Shown one piece after another: positions 30,262 through 40,037 of a DNA stretch of 64,000 nucleotides. How positions within the stretch are numbered: position 1 is the first letter of the stretch; the number at the start of each line of letters is the position of its first letter. The translations under genes were made by a program, and so were the position numbers. Origin of the DNA: Diplonema japonicum (Eukaryota > Euglenozoa > Diplonemea > Diplonemida > Diplonemidae); the NCBI GenBank assembly GCA_964019335.1, contig OZ025653.1, forward strand, positions 728,057 to 792,056. Direction: 5' to 3'. The notes under the pieces were generated by a model that was given only the letters and a program-made list of their open reading frames with translations, had not been told where the DNA came from and did not search any database.

Positions 30262-32541
30262 TTAGAGGTGGCTCTGTGACAGGCCGTGGTAATGGCGGAG
30301 GTGCTGTGCGGCAGCGACCATGTTTTTCAAGCTAGGAATAACTTCTTCCCATTTCCTTGTTTTTAGTCCGCAGTCTGGGTTGATCCACATGCTTGCTGGA
30401 GGTAGACCGCATGCACGGAAGGCGGCGGCGCCTCTTTCTGCCATTTTAACCTTTGTGGGCACAACGGGGGAGTGTATGTCGTAGACGCCTGGGCCGAGGT
30501 CACGCTTGTAACCATAAGCAGCAAGGGCAGCGACCATCTCGCCGTCGCTCCTGGAGTTCTCTATGGTGAGCACATCAGCGTCCATCTCATCGATCTTGGA
30601 GATGATGTCTCCGAAGGCGGAGTAGCACATGTGCGTTACAATCATGGTTTTAGGATCTGCACCGCATGTTGCAAGCCGGAAACAAGCCACAGCCCATTCC
30701 AAGTATTGTGGTCCTTCTTCTCCTTTCAGCGGCATCCGCTCTCTCAGCGCAGCCTCGTCAACCTGCAGGATTCGGCACCCGGCTCGTTCTAAGTCAGCCA
30801 CCTCTTCTCTCACCGCAAGTGCAACCTCTGCGGCTTGCTGGGCCCGCGGTACCCCGACTCGGCAGAAAGACCAATTCACAATTGTCACCGGACCTGTAAG
30901 CATCCCTTTCACGGGTGTCTCGCCACTTTCCTGCTGACACATTTCAAACTCTTTCACTGTCATCGCAACGCCTTCCTTCCGCTTCACCTTGCCGTAGATC
31001 ACAGGAGGCCGCACGTACCGTGACCCGTAGGACTGCACCCATCCGCGTCTTGTCACCAGCATCCCATCTAATTTCTCAGCGAAGTACTCCACCATGTCAC
31101 TCCTCTCTGCCTCCCCGTGGACGAACACGTCCAGCCCAATCTCTTTCTGCACGTTCACTACACGCCGTACTTCTCTTTGCATCTCGTTGCTGTACTCCTC
31201 GTCAGTGATCTGTCCTTCCTTCCACCCCTTCCTCGCCCTTCGGATTTCCGGTGTTTGCGGGAACGAGCCAATCGTCGTCGTCGGGAAGGGTGGGAGCCCC
31301 ACTTGTTTCTTCCTCCGTACCGCATATGGCTGTGCCCGCTTCAGCATGTCCTCCTCTACAACAGCACCGGTCAGATTGTCCTCCCCTATCCATGTGCTGT
31401 CTGCGGCAGCAGTTTGCGTATCTGTGGCCACCAGTGCAAGTACCTCAAGTTTTTGCATTGCGAATGCCAGCTTGCTGCGCATCGCCTTTGAGATGTTGTC
31501 CCCTTCCAGCCCAAGGTCGTATGGTAAAAACATCAAAGAACAGGAAGGACTCACCACAAGTCTATCACAGTCTCGCACCACGTTCTTGATCCTTTGCAAA
31601 AGACCACGGACGGGTCCCTCGCACCTCCACACGTTGCGCCCGTCCACCACGCCGGCACCTAGTTCCTTCGTCTCTGGGAACCCCTCTGCTTCCAGTATCT
31701 TCACCATCTCTTCGTTCCTGCAGAAATCAAGCGTTACTCGCTTCACTGGAAGCGCCACCAAGTAGCGGTACACCACACGGCTCACAGAGTCGAAGTGCAC
31801 ACACAGGTTGATTCCAGGACCTTCCCTTCCGAGCACCTCGTAGATCTCTCGCACGAGGGAATGCATCTCAGCTTCCTCTGCTTCCCTGTACACTAGCCAT
31901 GGCTCGTGGAACTGGACTTCTTTTACACCAAGCTTTCCGAGTTCTTGCAACAACGTCGCGTACAGTGGGGTGAGCTGCTTTGCAAGGGCACTAGCCCCGC
32001 TTGACTTTTCTTTGTGGTCGCACAGCATAGAGAGGGTAATGGGGCCCGTCACAATCGGTACCACTTGGTCCTTCCCTTTTGCTGTGGCGCGTGCTTCTTC
32101 GTGCGCAAGACGCACGAGTTCTAAGAATGAGTCGAAGTGTGCCGTCGGTCTCGTGTCCCCATCTACCTCGGGCACCATGTAGTGGTAGTTTGAGTCGAAG
32201 TACTTCGTCATGTCTAGCGCAGGAATGCCGTCCTTGCCGCGTGCTTGTGTAAAGTAAGAATCAAGCCCTTCTAGCCCTGCCTCACGTACTCTCCTGCATG
32301 TCAGCCCGAACCTCTCGCCCCAGTCGAGAATGTGGTCGTAAAGTGTGTGGTCGCCTACACCAATAAGGTCCACACCCGCACGCGCCTGTTCTCGAAAACT
32401 GTTCCGTGCCACTTCATTGCTTTTGTTTTTTAGTTCCCCCGCAGTAATCTTTCCTGCCCAATACTTTTCCAATGCAACCTTCATCTCTCTCTTTTGACCG
32501 ATTCTCGGGAAGCCAAGAGTGCTGGTTCGCATTGTTGTCAT
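30262..32541 (-). CDS. metE: Cobalamin-independent methionine synthase (759 aa)
   Basis: A full-length intronless gene of 759 codons, normal for the family. It transfers methyl from 5-methyltetrahydropteroyl-polyglutamate to homocysteine without B12. N-terminal barrel: LGFPRIGQKREMK, FREQARAGVDLIGVGDHTLYDHIL, KYFDSNYHYMVPE. C-terminal barrel: PTTTIGSFPQTPEIR, VHGEAERSDMVEYFAEKLDG, ILQVDEAALRERMPL, VTHMCYSAFGDI, DVLTIENSRSDGEM, YDIHSPVVP and MWINPDCGLKTRKWEEV. The zinc ligands (His and Cys of THMCY, the Glu of IENSRS or nearby, and Cys of PDCGLK) are all present. Flanks are repeat copies on the right and GNAT on the left. The lack of introns and the repeat-island setting suggest acquired cargo, but no compositional test was possible. 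Confidence 0.97.
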   Translation of the reverse strand: MTTMRTSTLGFPRIGQKREMKVALEKYWAGKITAGELKNKSNEVARNSFREQARAGVDLIGVGDHTLYDHILDWGERFGLTCRRVREAGLEGLDSYFTQARGKDGIPALDMTKYFDSNYHYMVPEVDGDTRPTAHFDSFLELVRLAHEEARATAKGKDQVVPIVTGPITLSMLCDHKEKSSGASALAKQLTPLYATLLQELGKLGVKEVQFHEPWLVYREAEEAEMHSLVREIYEVLGREGPGINLCVHFDSVSRVVYRYLVALPVKRVTLDFCRNEEMVKILEAEGFPETKELGAGVVDGRNVWRCEGPVRGLLQRIKNVVRDCDRLVVSPSCSLMFLPYDLGLEGDNISKAMRSKLAFAMQKLEVLALVATDTQTAAADSTWIGEDNLTGAVVEEDMLKRAQPYAVRRKKQVGLPPFPTTTIGSFPQTPEIRRARKGWKEGQITDEEYSNEMQREVRRVVNVQKEIGLDVFVHGEAERSDMVEYFAEKLDGMLVTRRGWVQSYGSRYVRPPVIYGKVKRKEGVAMTVKEFEMCQQESGETPVKGMLTGPVTIVNWSFCRVGVPRAQQAAEVALAVREEVADLERAGCRILQVDEAALRERMPLKGEEGPQYLEWAVACFRLATCGADPKTMIVTHMCYSAFGDIISKIDEMDADVLTIENSRSDGEMVAALAAYGYKRDLGPGVYDIHSPVVPTKVKMAERGAAAFRACGLPPASMWINPDCGLKTRKWEEVIPSLKNMVAAAQHLRHYHGLSQSHL

Positions 32542-32612
32542 ATTTTGTTTGACTCCCGTTTACTCCTGTTTATCGATGTGAACGAACGACACCTGACTTA
32601 GAAGGTGTTCCT

Positions 32613-33778
32613 CATCTGGGGAGTTTGGGTGTGCGTGCGGTTCCATATCCGGAAGGGACGCGACCGTTAAACGCCCGGAAATGCATTCCTCCAAAAAAGG
32701 GAAAGGTCAGTGATCTTGGTTGTATTGCGAATGGAAAAATAATCAACACACCACAGTGTTCATACGCCAGGTAAAGTTAAAGTGTGCATCATTCCGGTTA
32801 TTCTGAATCCCCCACCCCACCCCAGTAACAAATGGGAAATATCTTATAATTTTGATGTAAGCTCAGTCCCGACACCTTGCTGCAATGTCGTCAGTGTTGA
32901 AGGTAAGTCTTTTCCCTTCAGTCAGGTGGCTCATGCTCTGCAGAACTGAACCTGTTGTCTGTCATGTCAATCATTCGCTTTACTTCTTCTACCCTTATTT
33001 ATCTGTCTGTTGTCTGGGCAGTGTTTTGACTGCAGTTGCCACCAAAGGCGTTAAGTCGATAACTAGCGACTGCAGCTTCGAGCACTGCCTGAGTGGAGGC
33101 TTGTAACTAGCACTGTATCAGTGAGTAGTAGTAGTGGTGTCCGCATAAGGTATCTTCGGACATATGCTTGTTTTGTTGTTGTGTTGATCATCAGAGTGTG
33201 TGTCAGTGCCGCAATGCTCCCATCCCCATCCCCACCCCCCAGGACAAACCAGTAAAGAGGTCAGTGATCTTGGTTGTATTGCGAATGGAAAAATAATCAA
33301 CACACCACAGTGTTCATACGCCAGGTAAAGTTAAAGTGTGCATCATTCCGGTTATTCTGAATCCCCCACCCCACCCCAGTAACAAATTGGGAAATATCTT
33401 TGATGCAAGCTCAGTCCCGACACCTTGCTGCAATGTCGTCAGTGTTGAAGGTAAGTCTTTTCCCTTCAGTCAGGTGGCTCATGCTCTGCAGAACTGAACC
33501 TATTGTCTGTCATGTCGATCATTCGCTTTACTCTTCTGGTTGTAACAGGCAACGGGGAAAAAAAAAAGGGAGGGAAAGTGTTCAGACAGCCCGTCGTTTT
33601 TGTCACCAGAGGCAACACCGAAGTGAGCAGTAAGGCATCAGCTTGCAAATACGAACAGTTTCATCACCACACTATCGAGGAAAAGGGCGGTACTCCTGTT
33701 GCAGGAAGCCAGACATCTGGGGAGTTTGGGTGTGCGTGCGGTTCCATATCCGGAAGGGACGCGACCGTTAAACGCCCG
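32613..33778. repeat. Dispersed repeat, copy II (composite)
   Basis: Starts with a 65-bp block CATCTGGGGAG...AAACGCCCG (32613-32677), then 554-bp unit 1 (32705-33258) and a partial unit 2 (from 33259). It switches near 33535 to a second module with GTTGTAACAGGCAACGGGG and ends with the same 65-bp block (33714-33778). So the block brackets the element. 32613 onward matches 63221-64000, and 33119-33778 matches 59870-60525. Confidence 0.85.
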
Positions 33779-34718
33779 ATGACATGTTCACGAGCTCATC
33801 ACGAATGGAAGTAAAAAAGAAAAACGTGGCAAATGGTCAACATAGCACTGGAAACAAACCGGACCGGGGGCTCTTTGGTCCTCTCTATGAAGTAGGTTTG
33901 TTACCGTCACCTCTTACTGGGCTATTAGCATTGCAGGGAACATTGCTGATATGAGCAAAAGAGGCGGAAGCCGCGCTTGAAAATAATAAAAAAAAAAGAA
34001 AGAGTGATCTCGCAAGGAAAACAAAAAAAAAACAAAAGGGGAAAATAAAACAGGGTAACCCGGCAGGGGTGGAGGAGACAAGTGTGCACCGCACATCGGC
34101 AGTGTTCCCAACGTGCCTAGAAATCCTCGAGCAAAGGACACATTGAGAGTGCATTTCGCAAAAGAGAAGTGAAAATAGGAAAGTACGTGAAGGTGGGGGT
34201 AGAGCCCAATCATGAAGCAAGCGTTTTTAGAGCAGTTGCCATCGGCTCATGCCGGGAGAGGGGTGTGTGTTAAAGCAGAGAATCAGAGCAATTCAACATT
34301 AAACATTAAGAATTAAAAAAAAGAATTAAAAATGGAGAAACAAGGGAAAAAAGAGTCGATACTTAAGCATTTATTAGCGCACACGATACAAATCCTGAGA
34401 TAAGTACTGCATGCTACCACAACTCTTTTTTTTTTTTTTTTTTTTTTTGTTGTTCCTAAAAAAAAAAAGAAAAAAGAACAAGAAAAAGTGTGACAACCAA
34501 CCTACAACAGCAAGATGTCCATAGTAGTGCGTGCTGGTGTTTTAAAGCAGAGGCAAGACGCACTCTGCTCCTATTCCGGCTGGCTTCTCGTTAGCGATAT
34601 TTTGAAGAGAGGGAAAAAGAAAAGAAACAAGGACGCTAGCATGGCAACCATCTCATCTTGTGAACAAAAGAAACCAAGGTTCTTCTAAGAGGGATCCATC
34701 GGCCCCTCGGTTTTCTGC
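33779..34718. other. Intergenic spacer right of the repeat island
   Basis: No gene is recognised. It contains a T run at about 34425-34448 and short A runs. The minus-strand frames at 33885-34220 are Phe/Leu-rich shadows. Confidence 0.5.
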
Positions 34719-35459
34719 CTAAGCAACGTAGGAGAATCTGCAGATGATGCGGTTGTCATAGTTCAGGTTAGGCCTCCAGATGAATTTCGCATCACCCCAG
34801 TCCACGGTCTGGGGGTCAAGGAAGTCTGGGGTACCCCATGGGTGGCCATCACCGGGCTTAGGCCCGATACCGAACCCAACCTGCTTGTCGGTGAACTCAG
34901 TGGCAGGCTGCCAGTAAGTGCAACTGGGGCAGTATTTGTGCTCCCATCCCTTGGGCATGTCGGTCAGAACTGAGCGGCATTCAGGGTATTGTTTGTTCCC
35001 AACCTTGCATTTCGGGGGGGTGAAGTGGTAGGATTCGTCGAAGTCGGGGATGCATCCTGGGACGCCGTTCGTGTTCAAAGGCCCGTAGAAGTAGGTGTGG
35101 CACTTCCACTGTGAGTTCGAAATAGTCCCGTCCGAGAACTTCGCCTTCAGCCCCCCGTCGCCCACGCACTTGTCATCGTACTCCATACCCGTCACGTCGT
35201 CGGAGAAGTCCTTCGCGTGGATAACGAAGGTCCTCCTTCCAGATTTTGGTGCCTCGAAGTCGAAGGTCACACCCTGGTGCGGTGCAAACCCCACAGGGTC
35301 GGTCTTGACGAGCTTCCCGTTGAAGTAGAACTCGAACCAGTTGTCGGCGTAGATAGTGGCGTTCAACATCACCTTCTCACGACCGCAGTGCTTGTCGTGA
35401 TGCCATGTGCCAGAAACAGCGGCCACACCGGCAAGCAGAAGAAGTCCTTTCTGCATCAT
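34719..35459 (-). CDS. Secreted Cys-containing beta-rich protein (246 aa)
   Basis: The start is set at the Met pair at 35459/35456 because it gives a standard signal peptide: MMQKGLLLLAGVAAVSG with cleavage near GTW. The mature part reads as a beta sandwich: NATIYADNWFEFYFNGKLV, then GVTFDFEAPKSGRRTFVIHA, with repeated aromatic-Gly turns, ten cysteines including a CPSC pair, and a C-terminal KFIWRPNLNYDNRIICRF. NWFEFYFNGK resembles galactose-binding-like folds that bind sugars, but this is an inference. Export to the cell surface or medium is supported by the signal peptide and absence of a membrane segment. Intronless. Confidence 0.7.
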   Translation of the reverse strand: MMQKGLLLLAGVAAVSGTWHHDKHCGREKVMLNATIYADNWFEFYFNGKLVKTDPVGFAPHQGVTFDFEAPKSGRRTFVIHAKDFSDDVTGMEYDDKCVGDGGLKAKFSDGTISNSQWKCHTYFYGPLNTNGVPGCIPDFDESYHFTPPKCKVGNKQYPECRSVLTDMPKGWEHKYCPSCTYWQPATEFTDKQVGFGIGPKPGDGHPWGTPDFLDPQTVDWGDAKFIWRPNLNYDNRIICRFSYVA

Positions 35460-35758
35460 GATGTACAGTTGAATAGCTGGGTTGTTGCTTGAAAAGGCGA
35501 AGAACGACAATGAACAAAAGCTGGGGGCAGGAAAGGGTTAAAAAAAAAAAAACATAAAAAAAATAAAAAAATAAAGCGGTTTAAACGCAAGCATCTGACC
35601 TAACACGGTAGATGCATTCGTACATTATATGGGAGGGCGTCTGTGCTCCTGGGGAGGAGAGGGCTGGTAACGAGTGTAAGGAAACGCAGACTACCCGCGG
35701 GAGGGGGGAGAGGGGGGGATACATGTTGGTACAAGTTGTATTATGAGGGGCGTGCCTG

Positions 35759-38700
35759 TTAAACACGCATCACTTCGCTCGCGAGCTCGTTGTTTTCCCT
35801 TCTTGCAGCAAGGAAGCTCGAGCTGCTCATCACGCCTTTTGCTTTCTTTTTGGTTGAAGATTTTCTCTTTTTGGTGGACTTCTTTTTTGTTGACTTTTTC
35901 GACGTCAATTTCTTCTTCTTCTTCGTACTCTTCTTTTTGGTGGACTTCTTCTTCGTTGACTGTGATTGTGTTGGTGAAGTGGTTTGGGCGGTACCTTCTT
36001 CTTTTTTGTGCTCGTTTTCGAGCTCTTTCTGCTTTTGCTGCGGCTTCGGCTCCTCGCACGCGATGGCGAACGCTGTGTGCAAGACGTGTGAAGAGAAACT
36101 AAAAAAAAAATACCTTCTTCTTCTTCTTCACGTTCACAACTGTCTCGCTCACCCCAGGGATCAACTCTAGTGTGATAGCAGACGAGCCCATCCCCTCCGA
36201 ACGGCGCAGCTGTTGTCTTGTTTGACCTATATTGCAATCATACCGAGACAATGAGAGTGGGGAAAGGAGCTTTTGTGCCCAGCTCTTTCAAAAACGCACG
36301 GAAATCGTCCTTGCACGAGATCTGTCATGATAGTAGTGCCATGCTTTCCTTGCATACCGGGGTGGTGCTTGGCGCACTTGCCACTTTAATCCCTGTCAAG
36401 ATGTCATGCTCACAGATGCCTGACATGTCGGCCGCCTCACCGTATTTCACCTCCACGACCTGTATCCCGGTGACAACACTCTATAATGACATACCCTCGC
36501 GCCTGTAACATCTTGGTCGCCTAGTTCGGGTGCATTGTCGGCTAACTCGATGCCGATCTTCGGATACGTTACCTTTTTCTTCGACGATGGCGACTCTGGT
36601 CGTGTCAAACTGGAAGCGAAGGCTCTCAAGGGACTTGTGTTGCCGATGGATCCCGACCTGGAACCAGCCCTGGACCCAGCCCTTGAACCCTTTCTGCTTC
36701 CAACTGCGGACCCCCACCTACCATCCCAAGACTCACAGAACTTTGTCTCCACCTGTTTCAACCTTTCGATCTCGCACTCCAGGTCCTTCACAGGCATCGT
36801 GTCGACAGTTACAGAGGCGTTCAAAGCCTTCCCATCAGCCTCAATGGTCACACTACTGTAGCCACTTCTCTGTCCAATCTGTACCCTGATCATCCACACT
36901 TTATCGCACCACTTCTGCCTTGCAGGCTGACCCACGTACATCACATTGTACCCGCCCACGACTCTAGGCTCCTCTACGCTGGACACCACCAGGAAAGCGG
37001 CCTCTTCGGCCCTTACCGGGTCTCGCGTGAAGGCAGCTTCCAGTGGAGGATTCTGATGGCGCCACCCATCCTCGGAGTACACGCCCTCGTCGGCAGTCAC
37101 CAACACACTGCCCGATACCACAGCGCCTTCGAGAGAAACATCGATGCCCGCGCTGCTGTCGGGTGCAGCAGTGCTCTCTACAGTAAAATGTGTAGTGTAC
37201 ACACCATCCTGTGCCCCTCGTGCAAGCGAATGTATCTTATGGCCACCGACCTTCACCACACTCCCCGCAGGTGTGATATCAAATGACTCTGGCGGTGGGC
37301 CAGCAGACAGGTGGTTCGACAGGTCTTTGGTTTTGATGGTGACATACACTCTCTGACCTGGCTTTGCATTCTTGACGGGGTTTAATTCGACAACTGTGTT
37401 CTTGGGAACGTATTGGTTGCTGGCCTGTACCTCAACAGTCGCTTGACCGAAGTGTTGTCCAGAGTAGTCAACCGTTATTCCAGACCTACCCTTGCGTTCT
37501 GCCCTAAATGTGCATCTCCAGTTGTCGCCTGCTTTCTCGACAGGAGATATCTTGGACACACCATTTAGTCCCGTCACCGTGAACAGGATGGCTTGGCCGT
37601 CCTCAAGGGGCACAGGGTCGTATTCGCTTCCTCTTGTACTGATGGTGGCTGTCACCAGCTCGCCTGGTGTACACGGATCCGGGTAGCATGTGACTACAGT
37701 CTTCGTCGGGTCAACCCTTCCCTGATTGGAGGGAGGCCTCATCCAGCATATGGCTGAAGCCGTCCAGTCGTCCAATGTGGCGATCACCCCCGTGTAGTCA
37801 AGGTCTTCATCGAAAGGTAGCCTCAACTTCGTTTGGTACACGGCTGACGAACCGACCCTCGTGTGGAAGTCAAGGCAGTTCATCCATGCGGCTTTGAGAT
37901 GTCCACCGCCGAAGAAGGGAGACAGGGTGATATTTGCAGACAGGTCGTCGCTCTGAAGGACAGGCCTGTGCGTAGTGGGATCACGTACTACCACGTATAC
38001 ATTTACTTCCTCGCCAGGCTTGGCGTGTGATGGCTGGCATGAAACAGTGATAGCCCTCTCGCAGTACTTCTGTGTGGTAGCGAGCAACTTCATTCTGTTC
38101 TGCAGCACCGACGTCTCCAAGTCTGTAAGGTCTCCCTTGTCTGTAATTAATGCTGATCGCGATGCTTCCTCGGCCGTCGAGTACACGAAGAAGCCTGCGG
38201 TGAGGGTCTCGCCACGGAACTTCACTGCAATATCCTTCCAGCCGACAGAGGTCGCGAAGTGAGTGAGCGTGAAGGTGGAGCTCTCCCTGTCAGGCTTGGC
38301 GCGCCTGGACTTGGGCGACCCATCGGAGGGTGCAGTGAGCTCCTCAGCAACTTCAGGTGAACCCAGAGGTTTTCCAGCGATGCTTAGTGCAAACTCGCTA
38401 GGGTAAGCACCCTTGACTAGTACGCCGGTCTGATTCCTCGTTGTGATGATGATGGTCACGGGCTGCCCGATCACACACGGGAGCGACATCGGGTAGCACT
38501 GCACCAGAGTGTGCTGCGGGCTGGCCACTCTCCACGGCTCTACGCCACCTTTTCGGCCACTATTCGTGACTGCGTACATGATGCCGTCATCGACTTGACG
38601 CAGGTCTTTCAGCTTGTTCTGAAGCTCGAACGTCTTGAACCTGTTAATGTCTTGCGCTTCCTGTAAAGTGTGTTAAAGCGACCCATAGCCATACCTGCTC

Positions 38701-39793
38701 CCTAATCTGCTGCTCCAGAGCGACTTGTGTGGCCTTGAATAGCGCCTCGTCCCTGTCCCTGTTGTCATCAATGAGGTCCTGGATGGTCTTAGCCGTGAAC
38801 TCGCTACTTGAGCTGAACTGCTCAGACTGCAACTTGATTTCCTCAAGTTCGTTGTTGACGGTGCTGTGTGAATGCTGTAGGAGGTCTTGGTCATACCTAA
38901 GCTGCATCTTCAGTTTCTGCTCCGAAAAGTCTGCCTCGTTTCTCGTCTTCTCGATAGCGACTCTGTTGGCGCTGCGTATGTGCGACGTGTGCATACTCTA
39001 GATCACTCTTGAGCCTTTCCAGGTCTTTGTTCCTACGTGCCACGTCATCGGCACGGTTCCTGTAAGGAAAACATGTGTAAAGTCTAAGCCATAGCAACGG
39101 TACCTTATCTTGGCAACTTCTTCGTCCTTCTGACGCAAGTTGACGTCCTTCTGAACGAGTTTTTCCTCTAGCCCTTCCACGAGCCTTATGTTCTTGCTCG
39201 CATCACGGTGCTTGCTATCACGCTCTTCACGTGTCTATGTGAATGCAAAAACTGCTTTGTAAGCATACCGTTCCAATCACAATCTCTTGCTGCCGCACGC
39301 TCCTGATGAGTTCCGTTATTTTAGTGTCTTTCTCTTGAGCTTCGCGTTGCCGCTCTTCAAGAAGAGAGTCGCGGTACTTGATGTCGCGGTCCCTTCCATG
39401 CACTGTCTTGTCCATTATCTTCAGCCTCCTAATCAGGTCGTCCGCCTGTGCTTTCTGTTTCTTGATCTGTGCATCGTACTCCGTCCTTACTCTCTCCAGC
39501 TCAGCATGGCGCGCCTTCTTCTCTTCCGTTTCGATGGCTTCGATCTCTGCCCTCTTCTCCTCCACCAGCGCTTTCAGCCTTCTCACCTCTTCCCTGGACT
39601 CAATAAGTTCAGCGCTCAGTACCCTATGCACATCCTTCGATCTGTGCAGAACCTCCTTCAGCATCTTCTCGCCCTCCGTTTGCGCATTGTATTCCTCCGC
39701 AGGGCGTAAGATTTCCATGTAATAGGCAGTACCTATCAGGCTGTCCCCCTCAACTTGCTCCTTGTGGCTCATCTCGGTGTGTATCCCTGGCAT
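35759..39793 (-). CDS. Eleven-exon protein: coiled coil, Ig/filamin-like repeats, PDZ-like domain, Lys-rich tail (about 1224 aa)
   Basis: Exons: 39793-39269, 39234-39104, 39059-38997, 38962-38897, 38863-38695, 38660-36495, 36459-36358, 36321-36244, 36209-36114, 36072-35995 and 35959-35759. Ten introns are 33-44 nt. They join what look like several separate frames, and the total length is divisible by three. Residues about 30-310 are coiled coil. About 350-950 hold at least four Ig-like repeats with a shared opening, such as LVQCYPMSLPCVIGQPVTII, VSCQPSHAKPGEEVNVYVVV, VTCYPDPCTPGELVTATIST and VELNPVKNAKPGQRVYVTIK (filamin/Ig-type). About 1000-1110 fits a PDZ fold: YPKIGIELAD, VVEVKYGEAADMSGICEHDI, ISCKDDFRAFLKELG, LIVSLRR. 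The tail is RS/STKKK-repeat rich. The fourth exon's acceptor could be 9 nt earlier (25-nt intron). A cytoskeletal or membrane-anchored scaffold is inferred. Confidence 0.75.
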
Positions 39794-40037
39794 GTTGTGA
39801 TGGGTAACAAATTACATATGAGCAGATAATTAAGTATAAATCGGCTTTTAATTGGCAAGCATCAAGAAAGAGTTCTTGTTTGTCATCTACAGATGCCCAG
39901 TAGTCGCTAGGTGGCTGCTAAGACTCTCTAGCGCACGTACTTGTACTTGTATTCGCTAATTAAAAATCCAAGTTGTACTCATTAAAAAAAAAAAGAGACA
40001 TTTAAAAAAAAAGTTGGCTCTGCAAAATACACGGTAC

